From contig JBFWXB010000020.1 of the NCBI GenBank assembly GCA_050187875.1, positions 1 to 64,000 of the forward strand: DNA of 64,000 nucleotides, read 5' to 3'. Source of the DNA: JAFKKS01 sp050187875. GTDB taxonomy: Bacteria > Pseudomonadota > Alphaproteobacteria > Rhizobiales > Xanthobacteraceae. A program made the translations under genes and the position numbers. Positions 7,487-16,373 of this stretch are shown one piece after another. The notes beneath the pieces were generated by a model that did not search any database, was not told the DNA's origin, and saw only the letters and a program-made list of their open reading frames with translations. Numbering within the stretch: the first letter of the stretch is position 1; every line of letters starts with the position of its first letter.

Positions 7487-9244
7487 TCAAGCGAGCCGCG
7501 CGAGGGTTTCGCCGATGAGGCGTCGCCCATCTTCCAGGGTGTCGGCGATGCGGTTGCGGGCACGCACAAGCTGGGTCTCCAGCATCCAGCGCTCTTCGCC
7601 ATCCTTCATGCGCGCAAAGGCCTGCACGTCAAACAGCGACGGGATCATGGTGCCTTGCGGCGTATAGCCGTAGGGGTCGTGCCCGTACGTCCCCTTCGCG
7701 GTGCTGGCGAGCGGCACCAGCATCCGCGACAGCCGCTTCATGCAAGCGTTGAGGACCTCCGCCGGAGCTTCGTTCTTTTCGCCTTTGGCGTAACGCGTGC
7801 GCCATTCCTCAGCCGTCGCGTCGAGCCGCTCGGCCGCGGTCTTGAACGCACGCGCGCGTTCGGCGGCGCTCGCAAGCCCCGCGCTTTCCGCGCCCGGCTT
7901 CAACTGATCGAGCCGCTCGATGAACTGGTCGGCGACGCTGCCGTATTCGAACGGCAGCACGATCGCCGTGCACAGCTCCCACAAATACGCGGCATAGACC
8001 TGCATGTGCGCGGCCATGAATTCGAAGTCGAGCTTGTCGATCGTGTTCTCGATCGAGTGGTGCCACCAGCCGAGATTGGCGAGCGCCGTTTTCTTGAGTT
8101 CCTCCTCGGTGTATGCGCCCTGCGCCGCCAGCATCGGCACGCCAAGACCGAAGAAAGAGGAATCGCCGTTCTTCGCGGCGCGGCGCCAGGAGGTTGGCCG
8201 ATTGCCGAGCACGCGCTTCTCCACCGCCTGATGGAAGCGCTTGAGCTCGACGTTCGACGCCGCGCTCCAGCGCGTGGTGCCGGCGCAGGACGGCTGGTCG
8301 ATCTGAAGATAGGCGACCGCATGGTCCCGCAAGCGATCCCAATTGCGGTCGACATACCAGGATGATCCAATCATCGTACCGGTTTCGTGGCCGGTCCAGA
8401 ATCCGCACACCAGGCCGCGGCGCAGCTTGTCGCGATGCTGATTGAAGACGCGCGCGAGCTCCATGATGCAGGCGTTGCCGGCGGCATTGTCGGTCGCCTG
8501 CGGACCGGGCCAGGAATCCTGATGGCCGCCGACGACGACGAAATCGTCGGTCTTGCCTTTGATCTCGCCGATGGTGATCTGCACCGGGCGCCAGCCGTTG
8601 TCGACATTCGCGCGCATCCAGATGCGGACGGGGCCGGCTTTGAGCATTTCGCGCAGCTTCAAGCCGGCGGTGCGCGCAATGCCGATGCACGGCAACGTCG
8701 CCATCTCGGTCTTGTACGTCTCCGGCGTCGGGTTGCCCCAGACGGGCTTCACCGAGCCGAAAGGTACTGCCGTGTTCTCCGGGTGGCCCCAATTCATCAT
8801 CACGCATCCGGTCGCGCCCATGATCGCGGAGATGCGCTGCTTCTCGTGGCGCGCGGGATGGTAGGAGAGCTCCGAGAGCGTGATCTTTCCGGTTGCATCC
8901 TTGCCGTCATATTCTTGGAAGGCACCGGACGCGACGTCGATCAATTCCCCCGACAGGCCGTCGGCGAGCGTCGGCACGCTGTGTCCGAGCGTGTTGGCCT
9001 CAATCGAGAATTCGGTGGGCGCGAGAACACGCATTTCCGCCTGCTGCGGAAAGCTCACGAGGCCGGGCATCTCGAAGACTTGCGCTGAGACGCCGGCTTT
9101 CTTGAGCGCGGAGGCGCTGTATTCAGCCATCCGCTTGCCATTCTCGGAGCCGGCGAGACGCGACGGAATCTGCGTCGTGATGTGCTCGATATGCGTGCGT
9201 ACCTCATCTACCGACACCGCGTCGACGACCGTCCGATCTGACAT
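7487..9244 (-). CDS. M28-family zinc peptidase with PA domain
   Basis: This protein of about 585 residues has an inserted PA-like region (about 90-215) and an M28 metallopeptidase core. Co-catalytic metal ligands H241 and D243 are in GGHQDSWPG, and the bridging D252 is in ATDNAAGN. The helix that normally carries Glu-Glu reads WTGHETGTMIGS, so the usual catalytic Glu is replaced by His286, next to metal-ligand Glu287. No signal peptide is seen, so the protein appears cytoplasmic, which fits processing after uptake by the linked importer. ATG at 9244 is preceded by AGGAAG at good spacing. The open frame to 9337 adds a basic tail without similarity. It could be an aminopeptidase, carboxypeptidase or amidohydrolase-like member. 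Confidence 0.85.
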   Translation of the reverse strand: MSDRTVVDAVSVDEVRTHIEHITTQIPSRLAGSENGKRMAEYSASALKKAGVSAQVFEMPGLVSFPQQAEMRVLAPTEFSIEANTLGHSVPTLADGLSGELIDVASGAFQEYDGKDATGKITLSELSYHPARHEKQRISAIMGATGCVMMNWGHPENTAVPFGSVKPVWGNPTPETYKTEMATLPCIGIARTAGLKLREMLKAGPVRIWMRANVDNGWRPVQITIGEIKGKTDDFVVVGGHQDSWPGPQATDNAAGNACIMELARVFNQHRDKLRRGLVCGFWTGHETGTMIGSSWYVDRNWDRLRDHAVAYLQIDQPSCAGTTRWSAASNVELKRFHQAVEKRVLGNRPTSWRRAAKNGDSSFFGLGVPMLAAQGAYTEEELKKTALANLGWWHHSIENTIDKLDFEFMAAHMQVYAAYLWELCTAIVLPFEYGSVADQFIERLDQLKPGAESAGLASAAERARAFKTAAERLDATAEEWRTRYAKGEKNEAPAEVLNACMKRLSRMLVPLASTAKGTYGHDPYGYTPQGTMIPSLFDVQAFARMKDGEERWMLETQLVRARNRIADTLEDGRRLIGETLARLA

Positions 9245-9339
9245 TTTCTTTACTTCCTGGCGTTGCATTCGACGGCATACATTCGGGCGCGAAACGGCAC
9301 GCGAGTCAATGCGCTTTGCGTCCGGCCTGACGTGCATCG

Positions 9340-9357
9340 CGCGCGGTCATCCGCGCG
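9340..9357 (-). terminator. Hairpin after the DadA-like gene
   Basis: Arms CGCGCGG (9340-9346) and CCGCGCG (9351-9357) with a TCAT loop lie a few bases past the stop codon of the oxidoreductase gene. No T-run follows, so it could stabilise the upstream mRNA or attenuate transcription into the peptidase gene rather than end it. Confidence 0.4.
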
Positions 9358-9363
9358 TCCCTG

Positions 9364-10617
9364 TCAGAAGCGGCGGATGTCGTAAGGTCTCATATCGACG
9401 ATCGGCGCATTCTCGGAGACCAGATCGGCGAGCATGCGTCCGGTGACGGCGGCAAGGGTCAGCCCAATGTGTCCGTGGCCGAAGCCGAAATAGACGGACG
9501 GATGACGCGGCGAGCGGCAGATGACCGGAAGGCTGTCGGGCGTCGAGGGGCGGTGGCCCATCCAGCGTGTCCGGTTCTTACCGTCGAGACCCGGCAAGAT
9601 ACGCTCCGCAATCTTGAGAAGCCGCTCCGCGCGATCGAAAACCGGCGGGGCGTCAAGCTCCGCCAACTCCGCGGTGCCGGCGAGGCGAATCCCGTCGATC
9701 ATCGGCACGAGGCCGAAACGGTAATCGCCGGAGATGAGCGGCACGCGCAAATCCACGCCAGGGTCCGGAAGCATCAGGTGATAGCCGCGCTCGGTGTTGA
9801 GCGGCAGCGCCGTCCCGAGCCGCGACGCCCACTTCCCCGAATAGGCGCCCATCGTGATCACCAGGCGATCGACCGGGTGGCGCTGGCGATTGGTGACGAT
9901 GGCGTCCGGGCCGGTGTCGCCCAATTCGACATCCTCGACATTCTCTTGGACGAAAAGGCCGCCATTGGCGATGAACCGGCGCATCAGCGCCTTGGTCACC
10001 GCGAGCGGGTTTGCCGTCTTCACCGAGTCGGGGAGGAAAACGCCGCGATGGAAAATCGGCGCGAGCGCCGGTTCGAGCTGGCGCAGTTCCTCCGGCGGCA
10101 GGTCGACGACCTCGACGCCACGTCTGCGGCGAAGATCGTGCCACGGCTTCGCCGACGCGTAAGATTGCGGCGTCTCATAGACGTAAAGCTCGCCGGCGTT
10201 GGACAGGAGATCGAGAGCGTCGGCGTCGCGCAGCAGCATGCGATAGCTCTCCGCCGCGTGATCGAGGATCGCTTGCAGCGCCACCGATGCCTGCTCGACG
10301 CGGCTGGGGCGCGCGGCGGCGACGAAGCGCAAGAGATACGGCAGGAGCGAGGGCAAATGCCGCCAGCGGATGATCAGCGGACCGTCCGGGTCCATGAGCA
10401 TCTTCGGCACTTGCCGCAGCACGCCGGGCGTCGCGATCGGAACGCAGGAGCCGGTCTGGATGAGGCCGCCATTGCCGAAGGAGCAGCCCATGCCCGGCTC
10501 GTCGCGATCGACGAGCGTCACGGCATGGCCCTGCCGCTGTAGAAAAGCGGCGGCACACACGCCGACGACGCCGGCGCCGATGATCGTCACGCCCTGAGGT
10601 TTGGCGGCCTGCTCCAT
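9364..10617 (-). CDS. FAD-dependent D-amino acid dehydrogenase (DadA-like)
   Basis: This 417-residue DAO-family flavoprotein probably oxidises D-amino acids to imino acids, passing electrons to the respiratory chain. The FAD-binding Rossmann motif VTIIGAGVVGVCAAAFL is at residues 9-25, followed by GCSFGNGGLIQTG, a hallmark of the DadA subgroup. The C-terminal FAD contact is FGFGHGHIGLTLA. The ATG at 10617 precedes the Rossmann strand by eight residues, and a longer frame to 10704 would run into the ATPase gene. It is second in the peptide-uptake operon, and with the racemase and peptidase it suggests catabolism of D-amino acids or racemised residues. It shares its family with 30426-31679. Confidence 0.88.
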   Translation of the reverse strand: MEQAAKPQGVTIIGAGVVGVCAAAFLQRQGHAVTLVDRDEPGMGCSFGNGGLIQTGSCVPIATPGVLRQVPKMLMDPDGPLIIRWRHLPSLLPYLLRFVAAARPSRVEQASVALQAILDHAAESYRMLLRDADALDLLSNAGELYVYETPQSYASAKPWHDLRRRRGVEVVDLPPEELRQLEPALAPIFHRGVFLPDSVKTANPLAVTKALMRRFIANGGLFVQENVEDVELGDTGPDAIVTNRQRHPVDRLVITMGAYSGKWASRLGTALPLNTERGYHLMLPDPGVDLRVPLISGDYRFGLVPMIDGIRLAGTAELAELDAPPVFDRAERLLKIAERILPGLDGKNRTRWMGHRPSTPDSLPVICRSPRHPSVYFGFGHGHIGLTLAAVTGRMLADLVSENAPIVDMRPYDIRRF

Positions 10618-10634
10618 GATTTTTTCGCTCTTTG

Positions 10635-12647
10635 CTAGCGGCGGATGCACGCCTTGAAATGGCCCTGGCGCGCCTCTTCCAGCGGAGGGACGATCTGCGC
10701 GCAATCGGGCACGGCGAGCGCGCAGCGCGTTCGGAAGACGCAGCCCGATGGCGGATTGATCGGGCTTGGAATCTCGCCCTTCAACAGGATGCGCTGACGC
10801 TTGAGCTTCGGGTCAGGGATCGGAACACCGGAGAGGAGCGCTTCCGTGTACGGGTGGATCGGATTGGCATAGAGCTCCTTCGCCGGCGCGATCTCCATGA
10901 TCTTTCCGAGATACATCACGATCACCCGGTCGCTGAAATATTCGACAACGCTCAGATCGTGGGCGATGAAAAGAAGCGTGAGGCCGAGCTCCTCCTTCAG
11001 GTCCTGCAGCAAATTCACGACCTGCGCCTGGATCGACACGTCGAGCGCCGATACAGGCTCGTCGGCGATGATGAATTTCGGATCGACAGCGAGCGCGCGG
11101 GCAATGCCGATCCGCTGGCGCTGGCCGCCGGAGAATTCGTGCGGATAGCGATGCATGTGATCTGCTGACATGCCGACCCGCTCGAGAAGATCGACGATGC
11201 GCGCGCGCCGCGCCTTTCCCTTCGCGAGGCCATGGATGTCGAGGGCTTCGCCGATCGCGTCGCCAATGGTGATGCGCGGATTGAGCGAGGCGAAGGGGTC
11301 CTGGAAGATGATCTGCATCTCCTTGGCGAGCTCGCGCTGCTCCGCCTTCGATGCTTTCGTGATGTCCCTGCCCTTGAAGCGGATTTTGCCGCCGGTCGGC
11401 TCGACGAGATGAAGGATGGCGCGGCCGGCCGTCGTCTTGCCCGAGCCCGATTCACCGACCAGCCCGACGACCTCCCCCTCGTGAACGGTGAAGGAGACGT
11501 CCTGCACCGCTTTTACATTGGCGACCACGCGCGAGAACACGCCGCCACGGACCGGAAAATACGCGCGCAGGTCCTTGACCTCGACCAGCGGCTTGCCGGC
11601 GGCGATGTCCTTGCGTGGCGGCTTGTGTGCCACCGAAACGGTCGCCGCCGCGGCGGAGAGATCGTTCCAGCGCCAGCAGCGTGACATGTGGCCGCCCCCG
11701 GTATCCTCGAGCGGCGGCGCCTCGACTTTGCAGCGGTCTACGACGTAGCGGCAGCGCGGGTTGAAAGCGCAGCCGGCCGGTAGCGCGGCCGGGTTCGGCA
11801 CATTGCCGGGAATGGCGCGCAGCCGCTCCTGGCGCAGCGCCGCCTTGTCGACGCGCGGGACGGAATCGATGAGGCCGAGCGTGTAGGGCATCTTCGGCGC
11901 AGCGAAAATCGCGTCGACGCTCGCCTCCTCAACCGCCTGCCCCGCATACATCACCAGAACCCGGTCGGCGATCTCCGCCACGACGCCGAGGTCATGCGTG
12001 ATGAACAGCATGCTCATATTGGTTTCTTTTTGCAGCTTGCGCATCAGGTCGAGGATCTGCGCCTGGATAGTCACGTCGAGCGCCGTGGTCGGCTCATCGG
12101 CGATCAAGAGCTTGGGCCCGCAGGAGAGCGCCATCGCGATCATCGCCCGCTGCCGCATGCCGCCCGACATCTGATGCGGAAAGCTCTCCGCCCGCCGCGC
12201 CGGCTCCGGAATACCGACAAGCTCGAGCATCTCGATCGCCGCGCGCATCGCCTGCGGGCGGCTTTTGCCCTGATGCAGGATGATCGTCTCGGCGATCTGG
12301 TCTCCGATGGTGAAGACCGGATTGAGGCTCGTCATCGGCTCCTGGAAGATCATCGAGATGTCGTTGCCGCGAATCCGGCGCATCGCGCGCTCGCTCTTTC
12401 GCAGCAGGTCTTCACCCTGGAAGATGACCTTTCCACCGGCGAAACGACCGGGCGGCTGGGCGATCAATTGCATGATCGACATGCTCATGACCGACTTGCC
12501 GGAGCCGGATTCGCCGACCACCGCCAGCGTCTCGCCGCGATCGAGATGAAAGCTGACACCGTCGACGGCTTTGACCGGATCGGCCTCCGTATCGAAGTAG
12601 GTCTTGAGGTCTTGAACCTCGAGGAGTCGTTCCGTCTTCGCCATCAT
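10635..12647 (-). CDS. Fused two-domain Opp/Dpp ABC ATPase (DppD-DppF in one chain)
   Basis: This 670-residue protein has two complete nucleotide-binding domains. Domain 1 (about 1-330) has Walker A GESGSGKSV, signature MSGGMRQR, Walker B LLIADEPTTALD and the oligopeptide C-terminal element AGCAFNPRCRYVVDRC. Domain 2 (about 345-670) has GESGSGKTT, FSGGQRQR, FIIADEPVSALD and SGCVFRTRCALAVPDC. Such GsiA/YejF-like fusions replace separate DppD and DppF. A complete separate ATPase pair lies downstream in the same operon, while the divergent plus-strand importer (13875-17287) has no ATPase. This protein may therefore power the divergent permeases. Two ATGs (12647, 12644) follow a GAGGG site. It is first in the minus-strand operon. 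Confidence 0.92.
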   Translation of the reverse strand: MMAKTERLLEVQDLKTYFDTEADPVKAVDGVSFHLDRGETLAVVGESGSGKSVMSMSIMQLIAQPPGRFAGGKVIFQGEDLLRKSERAMRRIRGNDISMIFQEPMTSLNPVFTIGDQIAETIILHQGKSRPQAMRAAIEMLELVGIPEPARRAESFPHQMSGGMRQRAMIAMALSCGPKLLIADEPTTALDVTIQAQILDLMRKLQKETNMSMLFITHDLGVVAEIADRVLVMYAGQAVEEASVDAIFAAPKMPYTLGLIDSVPRVDKAALRQERLRAIPGNVPNPAALPAGCAFNPRCRYVVDRCKVEAPPLEDTGGGHMSRCWRWNDLSAAAATVSVAHKPPRKDIAAGKPLVEVKDLRAYFPVRGGVFSRVVANVKAVQDVSFTVHEGEVVGLVGESGSGKTTAGRAILHLVEPTGGKIRFKGRDITKASKAEQRELAKEMQIIFQDPFASLNPRITIGDAIGEALDIHGLAKGKARRARIVDLLERVGMSADHMHRYPHEFSGGQRQRIGIARALAVDPKFIIADEPVSALDVSIQAQVVNLLQDLKEELGLTLLFIAHDLSVVEYFSDRVIVMYLGKIMEIAPAKELYANPIHPYTEALLSGVPIPDPKLKRQRILLKGEIPSPINPPSGCVFRTRCALAVPDCAQIVPPLEEARQGHFKACIRR

Positions 12648-12907
12648 CCCTCACACTCCGGCGCGCGCAACTTCACAGAAACGCGCTGCCGGCGCACCAC
12701 ATTATTCCGCCGCATCGCGGTCGCCAGGCCGGCAGCAAGCCGAACCACCAGTTGCATCATCACCGCGTTCCGACCTCGGACTGCATCGCACGTCTGCGAT
12801 CCTCTCGTATAGACTTTGCCATAGACAGGTGAGATGAGTTGGTGTTGGCTCATTATTGCATGCCGATGCATGCCACGGTCTGGAAACTTCTTTTAGGAAA
12901 TTGTGTG
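12648..12907. promoter_or_regulatory. Divergent promoter region between two peptide-transport operons
   Basis: This 260-bp gap must hold both divergent promoters. Visible elements are the inverted repeat ATCGCA (12785-12790) and TGCGAT (12795-12800) with a 4-bp spacer, and a direct repeat GCATGCC at 12858-12864 and 12868-12874. The direct copies are offset by exactly 10 bp, one helical turn. Either could be an operator for co-regulating the two operons. No regulator gene is adjacent, and no confident -35/-10 pair is called. For the plus-strand gene an AGGAA site lies just before ATG 12908. Confidence 0.45.
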
Positions 12908-13837
12908 ATGGCAGGGGAACGACCCCGACTGATCTTCTTCAACGATAAGAACGTTCCCTACGACGAGGCGAAGGTTCACGTCCTTACGACCGCCTTCAAA
13001 TACGCCGCGACAATCTATGAAGGCATTCGCGCGTATCATAACGAGGAGACGAACCAGCTCTACGTCTTTCGGCTGAAAGAGCATCTCGAGCGGCTGGCGC
13101 ATTCGGCGGCGATCGCGCGTATCCCACTCCCTTACGATTCCGATCAGCTCACCAAAATCCTGGTTCGCCTCATCCGTGAGAACGGGCTGCGTAAGGACCT
13201 GCATATCCGCCTCTCGGCTTACGTCGGCGAAGACGACGGCAAGCTCGACTCGATCGGGCCGGTCGGCCTGACCATCGCGACCATCCCGATGGGGCGTTAT
13301 GACGCAATCGCGCCGAGTGAGGGCCTCCGCGTGTGCGTCAGCTCGTGGCGGCGCATCGGCGACGAGGCGATGCCGCCGCGCATCAAGACCGTCGGCAACT
13401 ATCATAACAGCCGGCTCGCGCTGCTCGACGCGCGCGCCGCGGGTTTCCAGGACGCGATCCTGCTCGACCAGCGCGGCAAGGTCACCGAAGGGCCCGGCTA
13501 CAACATCTTCATCATCCGCGATGGCAAGGTGCTGACGCCGCCGGTCACCTACGGCATCCTCGAAGGCGTCACGCGCGATACGCTGATCCGCCTGTTTCCG
13601 CATTTCCACAAGCTGCCGGTGGTCGAGCGCGAGATCGACCGCACCGAGCTTTACGTCGCGCAGGAAGCCTTCTTCTGCGGCAGCGGCAAGGAGGTCACGC
13701 CGATCGGCTCCATCGATCATCGCCCGCTCGCAAACGGCGGGATCGGGCGCTGGACCGAAGCGATCCGCAAGACCTATTTCGACGTGGCGAAAGGCCGGCA
13801 CAAAGAATTCGAAAGCTGGCTGACTCCGGTCTACTGA
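12908..13837 (+). CDS. Class IV PLP aminotransferase (branched-chain / D-amino acid type)
   Basis: This 309-residue fold-type IV aminotransferase is related to IlvE and D-amino acid transaminase. The PLP lysine is in RIKTVGNYHNS, and the cofactor-phosphate loop region is FCGSGKEVTPIG. The usual EGxGENLF strand reads EGPGYNIFII, with Tyr in place of Glu. That change sits near the substrate pocket and makes a plain IlvE assignment uncertain. The N-terminal part has the branched-chain family pattern AATIYEGIRAYHNEE. ATG at 12908 follows AGGAA at nine bases, so the in-frame extension to 12839 is not needed. As first gene of an operon with a peptide-type importer and a threonine-synthase-like enzyme, it could transaminate an imported amino acid. 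Confidence 0.88.
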   Translation: MAGERPRLIFFNDKNVPYDEAKVHVLTTAFKYAATIYEGIRAYHNEETNQLYVFRLKEHLERLAHSAAIARIPLPYDSDQLTKILVRLIRENGLRKDLHIRLSAYVGEDDGKLDSIGPVGLTIATIPMGRYDAIAPSEGLRVCVSSWRRIGDEAMPPRIKTVGNYHNSRLALLDARAAGFQDAILLDQRGKVTEGPGYNIFIIRDGKVLTPPVTYGILEGVTRDTLIRLFPHFHKLPVVEREIDRTELYVAQEAFFCGSGKEVTPIGSIDHRPLANGGIGRWTEAIRKTYFDVAKGRHKEFESWLTPVY

Positions 13838-13874
13838 ACTGACGCGCGCAAACGCGCATAAGAGGGGACGTGCG

Positions 13875-15434
13875 ATGACAGATAGAATGAAATCGTTGGG
13901 GCGCGCGGCGGTGCTCGCGTCCGCCGTGAGCTTGTTGTGCCTCGCGCCGGCGGGCGCGCAACCGACGGGGCAGCTTGTCATCGCCCAGGGTACCGATGCG
14001 GTAACCATGGACCCGGGTAACACGACGCAGATGACGGCGATGCAGCCGTTCAACTTCGTCTACGAGAAGCTGCTCAACCGCGACAAGGACATGAAGCTCA
14101 TTCCGGAACTTGCGGAAAGCTGGAAGTCTGTCGACGACGTGACCTGGGAAATCAAGCTGCGCAAGGGCGTGAAATTCCACAATGGCGAGGACTTCAACGC
14201 CGACTCCGTGAAATTCACGCTCGACCGCCTGCGGATCGCCGGCACGACGGCGGTCTCCGGCGGCTTCACGACCATCGACAGCGTCACCATCGTCGATCCA
14301 GCGACGGTGCGGATCGTGACCAAGAAGCCCGATCCGCTCCTTCCCGCGCGTCTGGCGCAGTGGGGCGCGCAGATGCTGCCGGCCGGCTACTTCAAGGAAG
14401 TCGGCGCGGAAGGCGTGGCGCGCAAAGCCATGGGCACCGGTCCGTATCGCTTCGCCGAGTGGCGCAAGGACGACCGGCTGGTTTTCGAGGCCAACCCGAA
14501 CTACTGGGGCGAGAAGCCGAAGTTCGCTCGCGTTATCTTCCGGCCGATCCCGGATGAGTTCGCGCGGGTCTCCGCCCTCATGTCCGGCGACGTCGACATG
14601 GTCGTCAATATCCCGGTCGACTTCGTCGACAAGGTGAAGGGCAGCGGCTCGACTTATCTGTCGCAGACCTATGCCAGCGCGACCGACGTTTTCCTCTTGG
14701 GCAACGACGAAGCGCTGAAGAAGCGCGAGGTGCGCCTCGCGCTCAACCTTGCGATCGACCGCAAGGCGATGATCAACACGCTGTTCCGCGGCTTCGCCCG
14801 GCCGATCGCGCAAGGCGCCGCGCCGACCGATTTCGGCTACAACCCGAACATCAAGGACTACCCCTACGATCCCGAGCGGGCCAAGAAGCTGCTGGCCGAA
14901 GCCGGCTACGCGAAGGGTCTGAGCCTCACCGTGCAAAGCAGCAACGGCTACATCCTCGGCGACACGCTGATTGTCGAGGCCGTGGTCGAAATGCTGAAGA
15001 AGGTCGGCGTCGACGCGCAGCCGCGCGTGCTCGAAATCGCGCGCCGCGCCGAAATGCTCGGCAAGAAGCAAGTCACCGGCATGCTGCTCGCCAACCCGGG
15101 CAGCACGCTGTTCGACGCCGACGGCATCGTCTGGCGGCTGCTGCGGCCCGACGGACTGGCCGGCGTCTACTGGCCGCGCGGCCAGGAAGGCACCGACCTC
15201 TTCAAGCTCATGGAGGAAGCGCGCTACACGATCGACGAGACCAAGCGCCGCGAGCTCTATTACAAGGCGGCGGAGATCTTGCACGACGATCCGCCGTGGC
15301 TCTATCTGTGGCAGGAATTCTTCCTCTACGGCGTGAGCTGCCGTGTCTCCTTCGACGCGCGCGTCGACACCATGATCCTGCCCGCCTCGATTTCGCCCGA
15401 CACGGCGAAAAAGGGCGGAGGTCATTGCAAGTAA
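13875..15434 (+). CDS. Periplasmic substrate-binding protein of second Opp/Dpp importer
   Basis: This 519-residue family-5 solute-binding protein has a Sec signal (basic start, hydrophobic stretch AAVLASAVSLLCLAPAGA, cleavage near GAQPT). The family hallmark TWEIKLRKGVKFHNGEDFNA lies at about 93-112, and VRLALNLAIDRKAMINTLFR follows in the second lobe. ATG at 13875 is preceded by GAGGGG. It is followed by two permease genes but no ATPase, unlike the complete importer on the other strand. It is moderately diverged from the 5101-6684 protein, so the two probably bind different ligands. The ligand is not determinable from sequence. Confidence 0.9.
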   Translation: MTDRMKSLGRAAVLASAVSLLCLAPAGAQPTGQLVIAQGTDAVTMDPGNTTQMTAMQPFNFVYEKLLNRDKDMKLIPELAESWKSVDDVTWEIKLRKGVKFHNGEDFNADSVKFTLDRLRIAGTTAVSGGFTTIDSVTIVDPATVRIVTKKPDPLLPARLAQWGAQMLPAGYFKEVGAEGVARKAMGTGPYRFAEWRKDDRLVFEANPNYWGEKPKFARVIFRPIPDEFARVSALMSGDVDMVVNIPVDFVDKVKGSGSTYLSQTYASATDVFLLGNDEALKKREVRLALNLAIDRKAMINTLFRGFARPIAQGAAPTDFGYNPNIKDYPYDPERAKKLLAEAGYAKGLSLTVQSSNGYILGDTLIVEAVVEMLKKVGVDAQPRVLEIARRAEMLGKKQVTGMLLANPGSTLFDADGIVWRLLRPDGLAGVYWPRGQEGTDLFKLMEEARYTIDETKRRELYYKAAEILHDDPPWLYLWQEFFLYGVSCRVSFDARVDTMILPASISPDTAKKGGGHCK

Positions 15435-15492
15435 AGCGGATGCGGGAACGCTGGCGCGGCTGATGCTGCGCCAGCCGCGATATTCGCATGGA

Positions 15493-15507
15493 CTCATGCG
15501 GCATGAG
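15493..15507. repeat. 15-bp palindrome between binding-protein and permease genes
   Basis: CTCATGC and GCATGAG flank a single G in the 102-bp gap after the binding-protein gene. A further copy of GGACTCATGC follows at 15512-15521. The loop is too small for a simple RNA hairpin unless the stem opens, so it may be a protein site or a relic of duplication. Confidence 0.35.
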
Positions 15508-15536
15508 CCGTGGACTCATGCCGAGACGAGGGTCGA

Positions 15537-16373
15537 GTGTTTCGGAGACGATATCTCAAGATCGCGGTTCCGATCGTTGTGCTTCTGGCGGTCGTCACGG
15601 TCGCGATTCTGGCGCCGAGCCTCGCTCCCTTCGATCCGACCGCGCAGCACCTCATGCTGCGGCTGCGGCCGCCGAGCTGGATCGTGGGCGGTGACCCGCG
15701 ATTCTTCCTCGGCACCGATCATCTCGGCCGCGATATCCTGAGCCGCCTGTTCTATGGCGCGCGCGTATCCCTTCCCATCGCACTCGCCGCCACCACGACC
15801 GGCGCCGTGATCGGCATCACGCTCGGCCTTCTCTCCGGCTATTTCCGCGGCATCGTCGATAGCATCGTTACCAAGCTGATCGACATTCAGCTCTCGTTTC
15901 CCTTCATTCTCTTTGCCATCGCCGTGATCGCGATATCGGGGCCGAAGGTCTACATGCTCATCCTCGTTCTCGCGGCGCGCAGCTGGACGACCTTCGCCCG
16001 CGTTGTGCGTGGCGAGACCTTCGTGATCGGCGGCAACGATTATGTCGTCGCGGCGCGCGCGCTCGGCGCGACGCAGCCGCGCGTGATCCTGCGCCACATC
16101 TTGCCGAACATCCTGCCGCTTGCGGTCGTCATCGGCACGCTCGACATCGGCGCGCTGATCATCCTCGAATCGACGCTGAGCTTTCTCGGCCTCGGCGTGC
16201 AGCCGCCGACCGTGAGCTGGGGCCGGGAGCTGAGCGAAGCGCGCCAATACATTCAGCTCGCCTGGTGGACCACCACCTTTCCCGGGCTCGCGCTCCTCGT
16301 CGTCGTCCTCTTCGTCAACCTCTTGGGCGACGGATTGCGCGACATCCTCGATCCGCGGCTAAGGGCGCGATGA
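15537..16373 (+). CDS. Peptide-type ABC transporter permease (DppC type) of second importer
   Basis: This inner-membrane permease of about 278 residues has an N-terminal hydrophobic helix (IAVPIVVLLAVVTVAILAPS), the DppC motif FLGTDHLGRDILSRL, a coupling loop near ARALGATQPRVILRHILPN and the tail GDGLRDILDPRLR. GTG at 15537 is preferred because GAGGG lies just upstream. An in-frame GTG at 15510 would give 287 residues. The gene order binding protein, DppC, DppB is reversed compared with the minus-strand operon (binding protein, B, C), so the two sets are not a simple recent duplication. Confidence 0.9.
   Translation: MFRRRYLKIAVPIVVLLAVVTVAILAPSLAPFDPTAQHLMLRLRPPSWIVGGDPRFFLGTDHLGRDILSRLFYGARVSLPIALAATTTGAVIGITLGLLSGYFRGIVDSIVTKLIDIQLSFPFILFAIAVIAISGPKVYMLILVLAARSWTTFARVVRGETFVIGGNDYVVAARALGATQPRVILRHILPNILPLAVVIGTLDIGALIILESTLSFLGLGVQPPTVSWGRELSEARQYIQLAWWTTTFPGLALLVVVLFVNLLGDGLRDILDPRLRAR

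Noticed and set aside
12839..12907. N-terminal extension of the aminotransferase to an upstream ATG
   Set aside because: The ATG at 12908 has a good AGGAA site and matches the family start. The extension has none and would cover the GCATGCC repeats.
13695..15497. 600-codon open frame on the minus strand
   Set aside because: It is antisense to the binding-protein and aminotransferase genes, and its composition is that of a GC-rich shadow with no recognisable motif.
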